Source: Nansenia antarctica
Taxonomy: Eukaryota; Chordata; Actinopteri; Argentiniformes; Microstomatidae
Length of the DNA stretch: 64,000 nt
Assembly (NCBI GenBank): GCA_963989245.1
Contig: OZ022339.1
Span: 97,720,052 to 97,784,051 of the forward strand
Direction: 5' to 3'
The position numbers and the translations under genes are program-made. A model generated the notes under the pieces. That model was given only the letters and a program-made list of their open reading frames with translations. It did no database searches and was not told the origin of the DNA. Of the stretch, positions 47,280-59,613 are shown piece after piece (the first letter of the stretch is position 1; the number at the start of each line of letters is the position of its first letter).

Positions 47280-47890
47280 TGCAGTCAGACTGGACGTAGT
47301 ACACTGGATGTTTGGTACACTGCATATCTAGTACACTTGATGTCTAGGACACTGCATATCTAGTACACTTGATGCCTAGGACACTGCAGGTCTAGTACAC
47401 TGATTTTTTTTACACTGGATATCTAATACACTGATTTTTTTTACACTGGATCTAGTACACTGGATATCTAGTACACTTGATGTAAGATTTGACTACTGTC
47501 ACCCATGCGACAACACATTACTCCGTCTTCCATCCATGATCAGTGAATCAGGTTACCATGCAGTGAGTCTTCCATGCGTAGAGTAACCAGCAGACTGAGC
47601 CCTTTTACATGACCTTCCAGAGCACTCAGTAGAAGGACTGGACAGGTAGTCGATGAACAAACATTATTAGCCATTGCTTGTGTAGTAAACTGGAGGTCTA
47701 GGACATTGGATGTGTAGTGCACTGGATGTCTAGGACATTGGATGTGTAGTACACTGGATGTCTAGGACATTGGATGTGTAGGACATTGGATGTGTAGTAC
47801 ACTGGATGTCTAGGATATTGGATATGTAGTATACTGGATGTGTAGTACACTGGATGTCTAGGACACTGGAGGTCTAGGACACTGGATGAA
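47280..47890 (+). repeat. Minisatellite of GTACACTGGATGTCTAG type
   Basis: Units of about 15-17 bp alternating GTACACTGGATGT, CTAGGACACTG and GGACATTGGATGTGTA, in two blocks around copy 2 of the direct duplication. Confidence 0.85.
47549..47665 (+). repeat. Direct duplication, copy 2
   Basis: CAGGTTACCATGCAGTGAGT through ACTCAGTAGAAGGACTGGAC. A further duplicated piece (GACTACTGTCACCCATGC ... CTTCCATCCATG) occurs at 47490 and 47896. Confidence 0.85.
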
Positions 47891-48403
47891 AGCTTTGACT
47901 ACTGTCACCCATGCAACATCACTCAGTCTTCCATCCATGGTCTCTGAGTCTCTGGTTATGGAGAAGAACCTAATAAGTCTATGAGGTGGCTCACACTGGC
48001 TGCACCAGAGTAGTGTGTTTCTATGCTGGTTCAGGGTCTTTGAGGTTCCTTGGGTACAGTGAGGGTTTGCTACTGAATAACTACAGTGTGTGGGTCTGAG
48101 CGTGTGGTCTGGTACTGAGCAAACCACTGAGCTGAGTGTGTTTATGTATACGAAGGCCCCGTGGAGAAGCTGAGGCCTGGCTGACTGACTCTTCAGCCAG
48201 CTCTTCGGGGAGCACAGATTCAGTAGGGCTGAGTTGTCGTCATTGCGCTGCTGTTGATTAATAGGAAGAGTACTCTTACATGCAAATTCAAGGTACTGAA
48301 TTCAACTATCCCCATCTGTTTAGACGACCAAAACACACAAGCAGACTTGGGTTGCACAAACACGTACTGCACGCACTTATGTTCATTCGCTATCTCACAC
48401 ACA

Positions 48404-48492
48404 TGCACACACACCTACACACACACACAGACACACACAGACACACACACACACACACACAGACACACACAGACACACACGCACACACAGAC
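48404..48492 (+). repeat. CA/CAGA microsatellite
   Basis: CA runs with ACAGACAC interruptions. Confidence 0.9.
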
Positions 48493-48927
48493 CCATATTC
48501 AATCACAGTCCTTTGAGTCTCCTTAGTGTATTTGGCAGGCGGAGTTGGTAGAGCTTGCCCAGCTCAGTGGTTGATTGGTTGATTAATGATAGTTATAGAT
48601 CATGCATCTCTTTCTGTACTGGAAATGTCTGCTTGTGCTTGGTGGCGATGTCAGGGTCTCTGCAGGCACTAGGTGGATAGGGGGGCGGGGGGGGGGGGGC
48701 AGGGGCAGGCAGAGGGAGAGGGAGAGAGTGTGACGCTGGCAGGAAGGGGGGTTCCAGGATTAGATCAAACCGACCCGGAACTCTCCGGAAGACGAATGGG
48801 GGGTGATCTATCTCTGGGACGCTGCTGACACCGTGTCTTGCTAATGTGACACACACTTCCAGGCCGGTTTCAGTAGGAAGTTAGTCCCGCTCTGCCACTG
48901 TCTGTCTCCATGTACAGACACACTGAG

Positions 48928-48930
48928 TGT

Positions 48931-48964
<34 letters not shown>

Positions 48965-48993
48965 CTGTGTCTGTGTCTGTGTCTGTGTCTGTG
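48928..48993 (+). repeat. TG / TGTGTC microsatellite
   Basis: TG then TCTGTG hexamers. Confidence 0.9.
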
Positions 48994-49297
48994 TGCTGCG
49001 CGCGGTTTCGTAGAATCGATCGGTATCGAGGCAACTGCGTTTTCTCATGCGGCGGTCTGTCCCTGTGTACCGCAATGTTTCAGAAAGCTCTCCTTTCTGA
49101 CGTTGTGTCTACCTGGCATCACACACAGTTATTGAAGGACACTCAAAGTCCTGAATCTGGACCTCTGAGCCTCTCACCATTCATCACACAGAGGACATGC
49201 TGTTCATGTCAGACTCCCATCTGTCTTCAAAGGCAGTCTGGTACACCAGGGCACGTTCCGGTGCGGCCTCTGGGCTAGGGGGTAGGGGGTGGGGGTA

Positions 49298-49503
49298 GGA
49301 TAGTGGTGACCTAGTGGATAGTGTACTGTTGGACCAGTTGGACTGGTGATCAGAAGGTCATGAGTTCAAATCCCACCTGGCAACACACACGTGTGCCCTT
49401 GAGTAAGGCAATTAGCTCAAAGTTACTCCACAGGGAGACTGTCACTGTAATCTCTAATTGGAAGTCGCTTTGGATAAAAGCGTCTGCTAAATTGTTCAAA
49501 TGG
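49298..49503 (+). mobile_element. V-SINE
   Basis: Head with AGTTCAAATCCCACC (B-box-like), conserved centre TGCCCTTGAGTAAGGCAATT then GGGAGACTGTCACTGTAATC, and tail AAGTCGCTTTGGATAAAAGC then GTCTGCTAAAT. Near full length, sense to lrp8, in its presumed 3' UTR. Confidence 0.85.
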
Positions 49504-49816
49504 AAGACTCTCTCCTCTTGGTAGCTTCTCCTCTTTTAGACAGTCCTCTTGTTTATGGGTATCGGATAGGAGCAGCCACTCGGGGCTAATCTTTAGAATG
49601 AGTTATGTGTCGATCGAATCGATGGGTTTCTCTGTCAGGCAATCTGTGAGATGTAGACAGCCGTGGATCTGTGCCACCTGCTATTGCCTGATGCTTGCGA
49701 ACAACAGAGTGTGTTTGGTTTCCATATGTATATAACACTGTATAGGAATGATCTGTTTGGTTTTTATGGCATGCAACGCTAGAGGCCCTGTACGTTGCTC
49801 GCTATAGGTCTTGTAG

Positions 49817-50064
49817 TGGTAACCCCTAGTGACCAGTAGTATCTATGGTGACCCTGAGGTGGTAATCCCTAGTGACCAGTAGTATCTATGGTGACCCTAA
49901 GGTGGTAATCCCTAGTGACCAGTAGTATCTATGGTAACCCCGAGGTGGTGACCGGTAGTATCTATGGTAACCCCAAGGTGGTAACCCTTAGTGACCGGTA
50001 GTATCTATGGTGACCCCGAGGTGGTAACCCTTAGTGACCAGTAGTATCTATGGTGACCCGGAGG
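49817..50064 (+). repeat. Minisatellite, 43-bp unit, six copies
   Basis: Five full 43-bp units and one 33-bp unit with an internal 10-base deletion, total 248 bases. Each contains TGACCAGTAGTATCTATGGT or a one-base variant. Confidence 0.92.
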
Positions 50065-50264
50065 TGTGGCTAGAGCCTTCAGAGTGTTTACTGTGAAACA
50101 TCTTTAGAAACCTCTAAACCTCTCAGCAACATCTCTCTACTCAACATGTTGAAGCATGAACTGATGAACAGATGCATGAATGAAGTAATGCGTCTCTCCA
50201 AGTCTGTCTAAAAACAACAGTGACCTCTGAAGGCCCTGGTACAGACTCCTAGGCCCTATTTCTC

Positions 50265-50830
50265 TATACATAGCCAAGTATGTGGACGCAATGATGGTCT
50301 GGGGCTGTTTTTCATGGTTTGGGCTAGGCCCTTTAGTTCCAGTGAAGGGAAATCTTAATGCTACAGCATACAATGAGATTATAGAGAATTGCATGCTTCC
50401 AACTTTGTGGCAACAGTTTGGGGAAGGCCATTTCCTGCTTCAGCATGACAATGCCTCCATGCACAAAGCGAGGTCCATAATGACAGGGTTTGCCGGGTTT
50501 GGTGTGGAAGAACTTGACTGGCCTGCACAGAGCCCTGACCTCAACCCCATTGAACACCCATTCATTGGGATGAATTGGAACGCCCACTGCGAGCGAGCCA
50601 GTCCTTCTCTCCCAACATCAGTGCCCGACCTCAGTAATTCTCTTGTGGCTGAATGGGGGAGCAAATCCCCGCAATCATGTTCCAAAATCTAGTGAAAAGC
50701 CTTCTCAGAGGAGTGAAGGCTGTTATAGCAGCAAAGGTGGTGACCAACTCCCTATTAATTCCCATGGTTTTGGAATGAGATGTTCAACAAGCACATACGG
50801 TTGTCCACATACTGGCCATGTAGTGTATAT
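50265..50830 (+). mobile_element. Internally deleted Tc1-like transposon
   Basis: The left terminus (TATACATAGCCAAGTATGTG) is joined directly to the second half of a Tc1 transposase frame (MMVWGCFSWFGLGPLVP, LLQHDNASMHKA, PDLNPIEH). The right inverted terminus follows (GTCCACATACTGGCCATG). The catalytic D of HDNAS and E of NPIEH regions remain; the DNA-binding half and first catalytic D are gone. Inactive. Confidence 0.85.
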
Positions 50831-52354
50831 CTAGGTGGTAGACTAGTCAAGAAAGCCTCCGTAGATGTCTGATTGCTTTCCCTTTCTTTTCATTGTCCTT
50901 TCCTTATCTCTCTCTCTCTCTCCCGCTCTCTCTCTATGCATCACTAACGGCGGCCCCCTTTCCTCGTTGTGTGGACGAGGGTCCCCCCCCCCCCCCCCCC
51001 CGAGCCATGCTGCTCCATCATGACTAATAGGACCCCCCCCACCCCCCTCACATCACCTCCACACTCACACACACTCTCTCCATCTTTCACCCCATCTCAG
51101 CCATTAACACTGTGTTTTCACAAGGGCTATCTCTCTGAAAGGGTAGATATACTGTCACACACCGGGACCAGCGGGAGGATGGAAGAGGAGCCCCAGACAA
51201 CTGCAGCAGCTCGACCCACCTCCACACACACACACACACACTCCATCTCCGAAACCGACACAGGAACACTAACTAAAAGTCTCCCCAGCGGTCGAGGAAG
51301 TGAGAAGGGGGGGAACCCTTGGCGACTGTTCGTGACGACCCGTCACGTCTGTCACTGTACTCCAGTGACCCCTCCCCCCCCCCGCACGCGCGTGCTGCCG
51401 GATCTTCCTCTGTGTCTCTCTGTGTTTTTATTGAGTGAGTTGTCATTGTTTCTCCTCCACAACACTAGTTCATATTTGACTTGATGTGTATTACTTGAAG
51501 GACAATGCGCAAGAAGACTCCCTTTTTTTGTACCTGTCGTTGTTTGAAGCGGGTTTTGGGCGGGGGGGAGGGGGGGTTGATGAGGGTGTGTATGGGAAGG
51601 GGTGGGGGGGGGGATTACGAGGAAATGTCCAACATTCTGGGTCACACTCATTCCACAGCCATAACGGAGACATTTTGTACGCTGTTTGTTGCACAAACTT
51701 TTCAAGAAGCCTTCTGCACTGTGTAAAGGGGTACATAGGAGGGGGAGGGGCGGATCGGTACAGTCCAATGGTTTTGAATCATGACTTGTAAATACGTTTT
51801 CATACAGCAAAACTTTTGATAATGTTTTAAACGTATCTGTAAAAAAGGATGTACATAAAAAAGCCTCCAGGAAAAAAAAGGAGTGTAGACCATATATGAA
51901 TTTATTTGTACACAAGAGCACTGGATTTTCTTTACTACTTGATTGTAACTAAAAATTAATAATCTGCCAAAGTGTTTTTATTCCTTCTTTTCTGTCTGTT
52001 TTTTGATTTTGTTTTGCTTTTTAACAGTAAAGCATTGCAGAATTTAGGGTGTTTATACTGTATTTAATTCTGTTCAATAGATTTTGTTGTTGCGTGTGTT
52101 TAAAAAGAGGGGTTATCATTTAATTTATTGGTGCCTTGTTTGTTTGTGCTCCTGTATATTTTACTCTGTTTTTGTTTTGGTGTTTTGTGTCTGTGGGAGG
52201 GAGTTAGGGGGTGGGGGGCGGGGGGGGCTTAGGGAGGGGAGTTAAACTTAGCAACTTCTGTACTTACATGGAATATCTGTACTGTATGCCAAAATGGTCT
52301 CACTCACGTTTCTATGAAATCAAGCTGTTGATAAATATCTCTATATATTGATAT

Positions 52355-52395
52355 ATTAAATTTATAAAAATCGCCCAATTCCTCTGTGTTGTGTT
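52355..52395 (+). terminator. Candidate polyadenylation site for lrp8
   Basis: ATTAAA at 52355-52360 is followed within 20-30 bases by CCTCTGTGTTGTGTTG and a T run, the usual order of poly(A) signal then GU/U-rich element. Confidence 0.45.
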
Positions 52396-52989
52396 GTTTT
52401 TTTCAATATACAGTATGTTTTATTTACCTTCTTTTTTCCCTCTCACTAGTTGCCCAGATAACTAAAACCCTCCCCGGTTGTCATAGTGGAGACGTGAAGC
52501 GACTATTTGTCTGTTGATAGCTGATAAAAATAACACTTCTCCCCCCCACGCTTGAGGCTGTGTTGTGTATCAAACGCTTCTCTCTGGAGAGAGAGGGGGA
52601 GAGAGAGAGGATAGAGAAAGAGAGAGAGAGAGAGTGAGTGAGAGACGGGGAGCGGAGCGAGGGAACAGTGTTACCTCAGCGGATGGCGGGACTGACAGCT
52701 CGCTGGGGGTTTGATGGATGTGAACACAGAGGAGAGGTGGCGCCGGGATCACGGCTGGACAGCGTCTCCGTTGTTGTGGGGGGCTCCTGTGCTCTTCATT
52801 GAACATGCCTCCCCTCACCCTGCCACCCTTTCCTGTCATATCTGGATGAGATAAGAGAGAGGACGCCCAGTCGCAGATTACAATCGTTTTATTAGACATT
52901 AATGACAAGGCATGCCCCCACCGCCCCCACTGCCCCCCCTCCCGCCCACATCTCCTTTTACATGCCTGTGCTTTTTCTCTGTCTCTCTC

Positions 52990-53084
52990 ACACTGTCTCT
53001 TTTGTTTATCTCTCTCTATTTCTCTTTCTTTCTCTCTCTCTCACTCTGTCTCTCTCTCTATTTGTTTCTCTCTCTCTATTTGTT

Positions 53085-53148
<64 letters not shown>

Positions 53149-53180
53149 CCCCCCTCCCTCCCTCCCTCCCTCCCTCTCTT
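52990..53180 (+). repeat. CT/CCCT microsatellite
   Basis: CT with TTTGTTTCT interruptions, then pure CT and CCCT tetramers. Confidence 0.92.
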
Positions 53181-53989
53181 GCACACACACTCATTACAAT
53201 TCTGTGGAGAGTGATAGCGCTTTGGTAACTGCTTAGGGACCGGTTTTCTGCATTTGTTTCCATTCAGAAAACAGCTTACCTCACTGTTTCCTCCTCTCAG
53301 AAATCAGCCTCAGCCCCTGGGTTAGTTTAACACAGAGCATCCTGGGAATGCAGGTCGGGGTCTCCCTCCCTCCCTCCTCCCTACCTGAACACCACCAGCA
53401 GCCAGTCTCATCCATCATCGCCTCTCCCTTGGCTCCCCGCTCTGCTGCCTCTGCTGGCCGGGGGCGCTCACTGCACTAATCGTATTAAAGAGGAGGGATC
53501 TGAGGCAGAGCAGAGCTGAGTGGCGAAGGCCTCCAACAGCATATTAATCTGCTTGGCACCCTCTTCCATGAAAGATTAATCTGTCGTTTGTTTTTCAAGG
53601 CCCCTTGCGTGCTGTCGCTGGGGACGGGAATGGGAAGGGAAGTGACTGCATCTGGTACAGTCGTGGGGTGGGGGGGGGTGGGGGTTCGCTCCCTCTTTTT
53701 GTTCTCTCTCCTCTCTCTCTCTCCTCAGGATTCTGTGGATGACATTTCCCACAAATTTCCCCAGAGTGTGTTTTCAGATCAGTATTCCAGCTCCCCCACC
53801 CCCATTGAGGTGGAAGGGGGATATGGGTGTTGGGAGGGGGGGGGGGGGGGGGGGGGTGATTGGTTGAAAGGCATTATGACTTAATTACTCTCAAAAGTCT
53901 CCACGGTAACGAGGCAGGCTCTATCACGTTGTCAGATGGAGAAGCACAGACAGAGCAGCAGTAGAGGCATATCTGCAATTCAGATTAGG

Positions 53990-54150
53990 TATGAGTGTGT
54001 GTGTGTGTGTGTCTGTGTGTGTTTGTGTATGCTATGTACAATTGGGGGATGAGGGGGGGAATTTAGATTTTGGTAATGAGAAGTGCATTTTGTGTGTGTG
54101 TGTTTGTGTGTGGGTGTTGGCATGTGTGTGTGTGTGTGTGTGTGTGTATC
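53990..54150 (+). repeat. TG microsatellites
   Basis: Three short TG runs with unique spacers. Confidence 0.88.
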
Positions 54151-54674
54151 CGTATGTGTCCACCTGTGTGGGCGTATCATTTCCATCCAAACTGTTTCTA
54201 ATTCTGTTCTTTGAGAGTGTTATAAGTATGGAATTGCACACGCACTCAGTCCTGTCGGAGGGATAACTGCCTGTGTGGATAACTGCAAATGGGCTCACTC
54301 CTCCTCATTGGCTGTGATGGGCTTATTTTCCTAATTGGTCTGTATGGCGGTGAGGCTGTCAATGTGACTACCCATAGCCCTCTCTGCCTGCTGTGTGTGC
54401 CTCTGGAAGCCCTCGTTAGGAACTGGGCTGATGGTGTTAAGGTACGTGTGTGTGTGGAGGGGAGCCCATCATTTCCACTCATTATCCAACGCATTTGTGT
54501 GTGTGTGTGTGTGTGTGCGTGTGACGTGTGTGCCTATGTTTTAGATTGAGAGAAAAATAATGTTTACTCATTAGCACACAGTATGGAGAGGTTGAGGGCA
54601 TGCGAGAAAGGTAGTACTGTGTTTTTCTGTGATACGGGGTAGCCTATGCACCATTTCTACTCATTATTTCTGAT

Positions 54675-54682
54675 GTGTGTGT

Positions 54683-54738
<56 letters not shown>
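54675..54738 (+). repeat. TG then GA microsatellite
   Basis: TG run ending in GAGAGAGAGA. Confidence 0.9.
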
Positions 54739-55346
54739 ATCTGCCGCTGCTCCCTCAGTGTGTAATATGAATAATTGTTTAGTGAAGCCATTGTACATCT
54801 CTGAAAGAGTGGGGGTGTTTAATATTCAGAAGACCACACAGCATCACACACATTATCTACTGGGGTTAAAGGCATGGCACTGTGACTCCTTTCTACTGAG
54901 TTTGCAATTAATGAAGATCTCTTCATCTAGGCTGGGAACTGACTTTTTAATTTCCCATCTACAGACAGGAGCACAATGAACCCCAGGACAGGTGCCAATT
55001 CAATGATTTTGAATTATGATGCTTGTATCATGAGAGCTTGCAGTGATATTCCATCGAAAGTGTAAGTTTGTATTGTCTATACTTGATCCATTAACTTACA
55101 TTGGCTTGCACTCAAGGATGTAGAATCCACCACACTTGTCTTTATCCTGGAGTAACAGTGCCACCTGCTGGTGAAATCCCTCTGGTGTCACAAATCACAT
55201 ACAGCCGTTTTCACTGAAGTCCAGTGGGTGGCGATGGTTGGATAAGTTGGCACGTTTTCTTAAGCGGTGCAGTTTTCGGTTCACTCTGTTTTCGGTCTCA
55301 GTCCATAGATTTGCTCTATTTGTCTTCATAATGGCAAGGATAGCCA

Positions 55347-55349
<3 letters not shown>

Positions 55350-55409
<60 letters not shown>

Positions 55410-55484
55410 CTGTCTCTTTGTCTCTCCCTCTGTAACAAATGGAGACATTCCATTGCTCTGTGGTCACCCTTGGGGTCTAGTAGA

Positions 55485-55554
<70 letters not shown>
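55350..55554. repeat. CA and TG microsatellites as an inverted pair
   Basis: Pure CA at 55350-55405 and pure TG at 55486-55554, separated by 80 bases, able to form a stem of up to about 56 bp. Confidence 0.93.
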
Positions 55555-55557
<3 letters not shown>

Positions 55558-55653
55558 GGTGGACAGCTCTGATGGAGCAGCACCCTAATCACCTGTTGCA
55601 TCGTACAGACACATAGTTGTACCTGTGCAGACACACTAATCATAACCCATTGT

Positions 55654-55691
55654 TTTATTTCAAGACACAATTTTCAACGTTTCCTTTTATT
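55654..55691 (-). terminator. Candidate polyadenylation signals for kank
   Basis: Two AATAAA hexamers on the minus strand (TTTATT at 55686-55691 and 55654-55659). The complement of a TG-rich tract lies about 100 bases further downstream. Confidence 0.45.
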
Positions 55692-56377
55692 TTAGAAGCA
55701 AGTCTCTGTTTTTGTACATGGTTAACATATAAGTCCATTTGATAGTAGGAATATTACAGACAGGTACAGGTACAGCTTATAACATCTGATAGGGGGGATG
55801 TCTCACAGTACACAGCCTTGTCCAATCAAAGACAAGTATCAACCACCCAACCAATGAAAAGCCACATTGCTTTATGAGGAGACTAATCAGCGTATAATAC
55901 CCATCTAGGAGAACCAATCACTGAATTCCCATATTCAGTTCCAACACAATCATTGGACTATTGGCCCATGCATATACTGTAATATTGTAAAAATATAGCA
56001 TTTTGAATAAATACTAAATATATTTAAGAGCAAATGTCAGACGATACCAGATATATTTTTTCCACAATACTGTATGTATGTACAGGCTTCCACTTCAACC
56101 AAGAGAGTTCTCTGTTTTCAGCTAGAGCCCCCCCTGGTCCTAAAGTCTGTCTGGTTTTATGGTAAACAGGAGAGGAAGAAGCACCACTCACACACCTCAC
56201 CTGGTGAGTTCAGCACCTTTGCTTTGGAACAGCCATCCTGCAGGACTGGGGATGGAACACAACCACGTCACGTGACCGACTGCCTAGCTACGCTATCGTA
56301 GGACAAGGTAGGACAAACACCTACTGTAACAATAACACATGGCAGAGTGGCTGTTGGAGCGTTCGAATTCTGTACTC

Positions 56378-56570
56378 TTAAAAAGGGTTCTACCTACTGT
56401 CTGTCTCTGTGGGAGAGAGAACCCTTTGGAGAAAAACCCTGTGGAAGTTCCAAAGTTCCAAGTAGAATCCTTTCCACACAGAAAATTCTACTCGGAACCC
56501 CAAAATGGTTCTAAACGGAACCCAAAGGGGTTCTCCTCACAGGTACCCCTTGTTCTAAGTTCTGTGCCGG
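56378..56570. repeat. GGGTTCT/AGAACCC palindromic repeat element
   Basis: AAAAAGGGTTCTACC, GAGAACCCTTTGGAG, AAATGGTTCTAAACGGAACC and AAAGGGGTTCTCC form nested short palindromes, as in a repeat common in fish genomes. Confidence 0.6.
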
Positions 56571-58119
56571 TACGACCAGTGAGGGTAGTCGGTGTTCTAC
56601 TGTGCTGTTGAGTGAGGTGGTCCATGATCCCGTTCACACACTACCATAGGCTTGTTGCTACATACTCTACGTATTTGGAATGTGTTTTACAGCCTAAACA
56701 TTCTTTGTGCATTTTTTGTGTAGCGATCGGTTGCATACATGATTCATTTGTACACTACAAGCAGGCTGACGAGGGATGCATTACGGAAGAGTGAGAGAGA
56801 GAGTGTGTGGAAGTGAAAGAGAATAGTAGTAGACTGTACTACAGACAGATTGCAGTGTAATAGCTTTGTAGCTTCCGTGAGGGGTGTAATATTGACATGC
56901 TGCCCCCTACTGTACAACCTTCATATTGGAAGACATCAGCGTCAGTGGTCAGGTCATACGCAGGCAGGTGAAGCATGGATATGTACAGTGAGAACGTCAT
57001 ACTGAGTAAAACAAAAAGTGCAATACAAAATAAATATAGTGTGTATCTAGTAATAATCTACTATAATAACATTCAGACTTTATGATTGCAATAATGGCTT
57101 TGCCTCCACAATATAAAATAACACGTCTATGGTGAACACATGTTGTCCCCCACGAATGATGTAGCACCCCTCCTTGTGTGAGCTGGTGACAATTATTTAA
57201 ACGTATGTTTTGTGCATTAATGAGGATAAAAACAATTAACTATGTTTTTCCTTTGATGGAAATTCTAATTGGATAGCTTTCTATGGACGGTATGTCAGAT
57301 AATGGCCTGTTTAATAGGGGCTTATAAAATAGGGTTTCTTTTTTATAGGCAGACAAGGGACATTTATTCTGATTATAAGTGCTGTTGGACTATGCTGATA
57401 ACATTATGGTTTAAAGTTAGAAATGTCATTTGTTACTAGCTAGCTCCCACCTTGGGCCCAGTCAGTGTTATTTAGTAAATGGCAGATCTCTATGGCAACA
57501 CGCATCAAGTTTCGTCAACATTGTCCCAGTGGTGTCTCAGATATCGCATGTGACCCACGAACATACAGACACAGATCCACAGTCCCCTCGCCGACGTCAT
57601 GGTGGGGGACAATAACGTCAATGGTAGAATACAAAGAAAATAAAACCATATACTTGCTAATAGTATGACCGATTCTGAAGGTAGATCATGTGCTTAAGAT
57701 TCGCCTGAAAAAAGCTTCAATGTAGGAAAGCAACAAACCCATCCTTCTTCAGTTTTACGAGGCTCCACTTCCAAGTCGCGTCCCCCGACCCTCCCCCCGC
57801 CGCCCTACCCTCCCACCGTCTTCTGTCCATCGCCACTGTCACTATGGCGTCTGATTGATTTTCACATAGATGTCCCCCTTTCTCTTTGGCAGCCCTCCAG
57901 ATTGTGGATCATAACTCCCATGGAATGTTGGCAGAAATGTGAAAAATGTGTGTTTCTCCTCAGACTCCTGGTCCCGGGGTCTGTAGCCTGGGTCCAGTGG
58001 GCCTGTGAGCTCCTGTTAAGGGGAGGCAGTGGGGTGAATACAGCCTTTGTCCTCTGAGGGGGGGGGGGGGGGGTCCTGGTTGGGGGTAGGGGGGTGGGGG
58101 TGGGGGGGTCGGGGGGTGC

Positions 58120-58239
58120 TCAAAGGGGAGCCGCGGCAGTGGGGGGGTCCGAGGCTCTGGCGTCAGAGTGGGCTTTCAGAAGGTCAACTATCTCACTGTG
58201 GGAGGCCTGACCTGCCACAGACACAGCACTCTGACCATC
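58120..58239 (-). CDS. kank4: kank last coding exon
   Basis: A 120-bp exon from acceptor CCTCTCCAG encoding DGQSAVSVAGQASHSEIVDL, LKAHSDARAS and a short Pro/Ala end, then TGA at 58122-58120. It is the last ankyrin helix pair plus a short tail, like other KANK C-termini. Confidence 0.88.
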   Translation of the reverse strand, partial: DGQSAVSVAGQASHSEIVDLLKAHSDARASDPPTAAAPL

Positions 58240-58894
58240 CTGGAGAGGGAAAGGACGGGGGGGGGGGGGGGGGTGGAAGAGAGAGAGAAAGGGGGGGGGG
58301 GAGAGAGAGAAAGAGAGAAGAGAACAATTTTACAATAATGCCATCTCAACACCGATGAGACAGAGAGAGAAAGAAAACAGCCAAGACTCACCTCATACAT
58401 TGTATGGAATGGTATCAAACACGTCCTCTTGATTTCGACCTCCACCAGCCCTCCCCCTGCCTAGACTACAGTAAGCAGCTTCTAACTAGGGCCCCTAACT
58501 AGGGTAATACAGAGAGCCTGACCCACTCACACCTCTCTGCTGGTATATAACAGCTCCTCCTCACTGAGAGATTAGCCAACCTCACCCAGAGACACACACA
58601 CATCTCTCCACAACACAGTCGTTAACCCGGGCCGCCGACTCTGCCCGTCGTGTGTTTAAATGCTTTTCAAAGAGGATGTTGTGTCTCTGGTTGACCGCCA
58701 GCTGCTCAGAGGTGAGGAGGCTTTGACATCCGCCACTGGGTGTCTGCTGCCCACGCGTTCCTTTCATTCATGGCCAATAGAAATAACATGATGCACTTCA
58801 CAGTTGTGTCCACATGGTGGCAGTATGATGTTGTTTTTTAGATCCTATATCGCAGACAAGGACTTCTACTGTATGTGCTGGTGTTTCAACTGCA

Positions 58895-58929
<35 letters not shown>

Positions 58930-58936
58930 ACATATT

Positions 58937-58975
<39 letters not shown>

Positions 58976-59255
58976 TTCCATACCTTGTCCGTGAGGCTGG
59001 TGTCACAGTGGCCAGACTCCAGCAGTAGTCGAGCGATCTCCGTGTGACCGTGCTCACAAGCGCACATGAGTGCGGTCGAACCGTCCCGGTCCTGGATGTT
59101 GAGGTCAGCCTGGCAGGTCAGTAGTGACCGCACCATGGCTGTACGACCGTGACTGACCGCAAGCATGAGCGCAGTCTGCCCTGCCTAGGAACCGCAAGAG
59201 AGGGAGAGGGGGAGAGAGAATTAAGCAAATTAGTAACTATACGATACAGTCTGTC

Positions 59256-59286
<31 letters not shown>

Positions 59287-59439
59287 GTGTACCTGGCTGG
59301 CGCGGGCATTGACGTCTCCTTGTCTCAGTAGCTGTAGCGCCACCTCCATGTCCTCTGAGCCATCTGCAGCCGTCAGGGAGGCTAGCATGATCGCTGTGTA
59401 GCCTGCCTTGTTCTGGCTGTCCACCTCACACAGACCTGC

Positions 59440-59488
<49 letters not shown>

Positions 59489-59560
59489 ACACACATCCAA
59501 ACATATCCATTCATCAAACAGAGCTTGTAGCATTGGAGAGGGGTGTGAGAGAGAAGAGGG

Positions 59561-59613
<53 letters not shown>

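Larger units (their letters stand above)
44981..52395 (+). other. lrp8: Probable lrp8 3' UTR (distal part tentative)
   Basis: No further coding exon is seen on the + strand after the TGA at 44978-44980. The stretch holds a TAC tract, a TG tract, a piggyBac-type element, minisatellites, a V-SINE and a Tc1 remnant. From about 51.4 to 52.4 kb the DNA is AT-rich and almost free of microsatellites, with many short T and A runs typical of a 3' UTR, ending in an ATTAAA signal. Earlier polyadenylation is possible, and a UTR over 7 kb is inference. Confidence 0.4.
52396..55639. other. Convergent intergenic gap between lrp8 and kank
   Basis: CT tract at 52990-53178, G run near 53830-53856, TG tracts at 53995-54150, 54500-54520 and 54675-54727, and a CA/TG inverted pair near 55350-55554. 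No coding region or RNA gene recognised. Confidence 0.6.
55640..58119 (-). other. kank4: Probable kank 3' UTR
   Basis: No coding signal follows the stop. The stretch is AT-richer and lower in microsatellites than its surroundings, and ends at two AATAAA signals on the minus strand. It contains a GGGTTCT palindromic repeat. Confidence 0.5.

Noticed and set aside
50282..50692. Host protein-coding gene
   Set aside because: The product is half of a Tc1 transposase between Tc1 termini.
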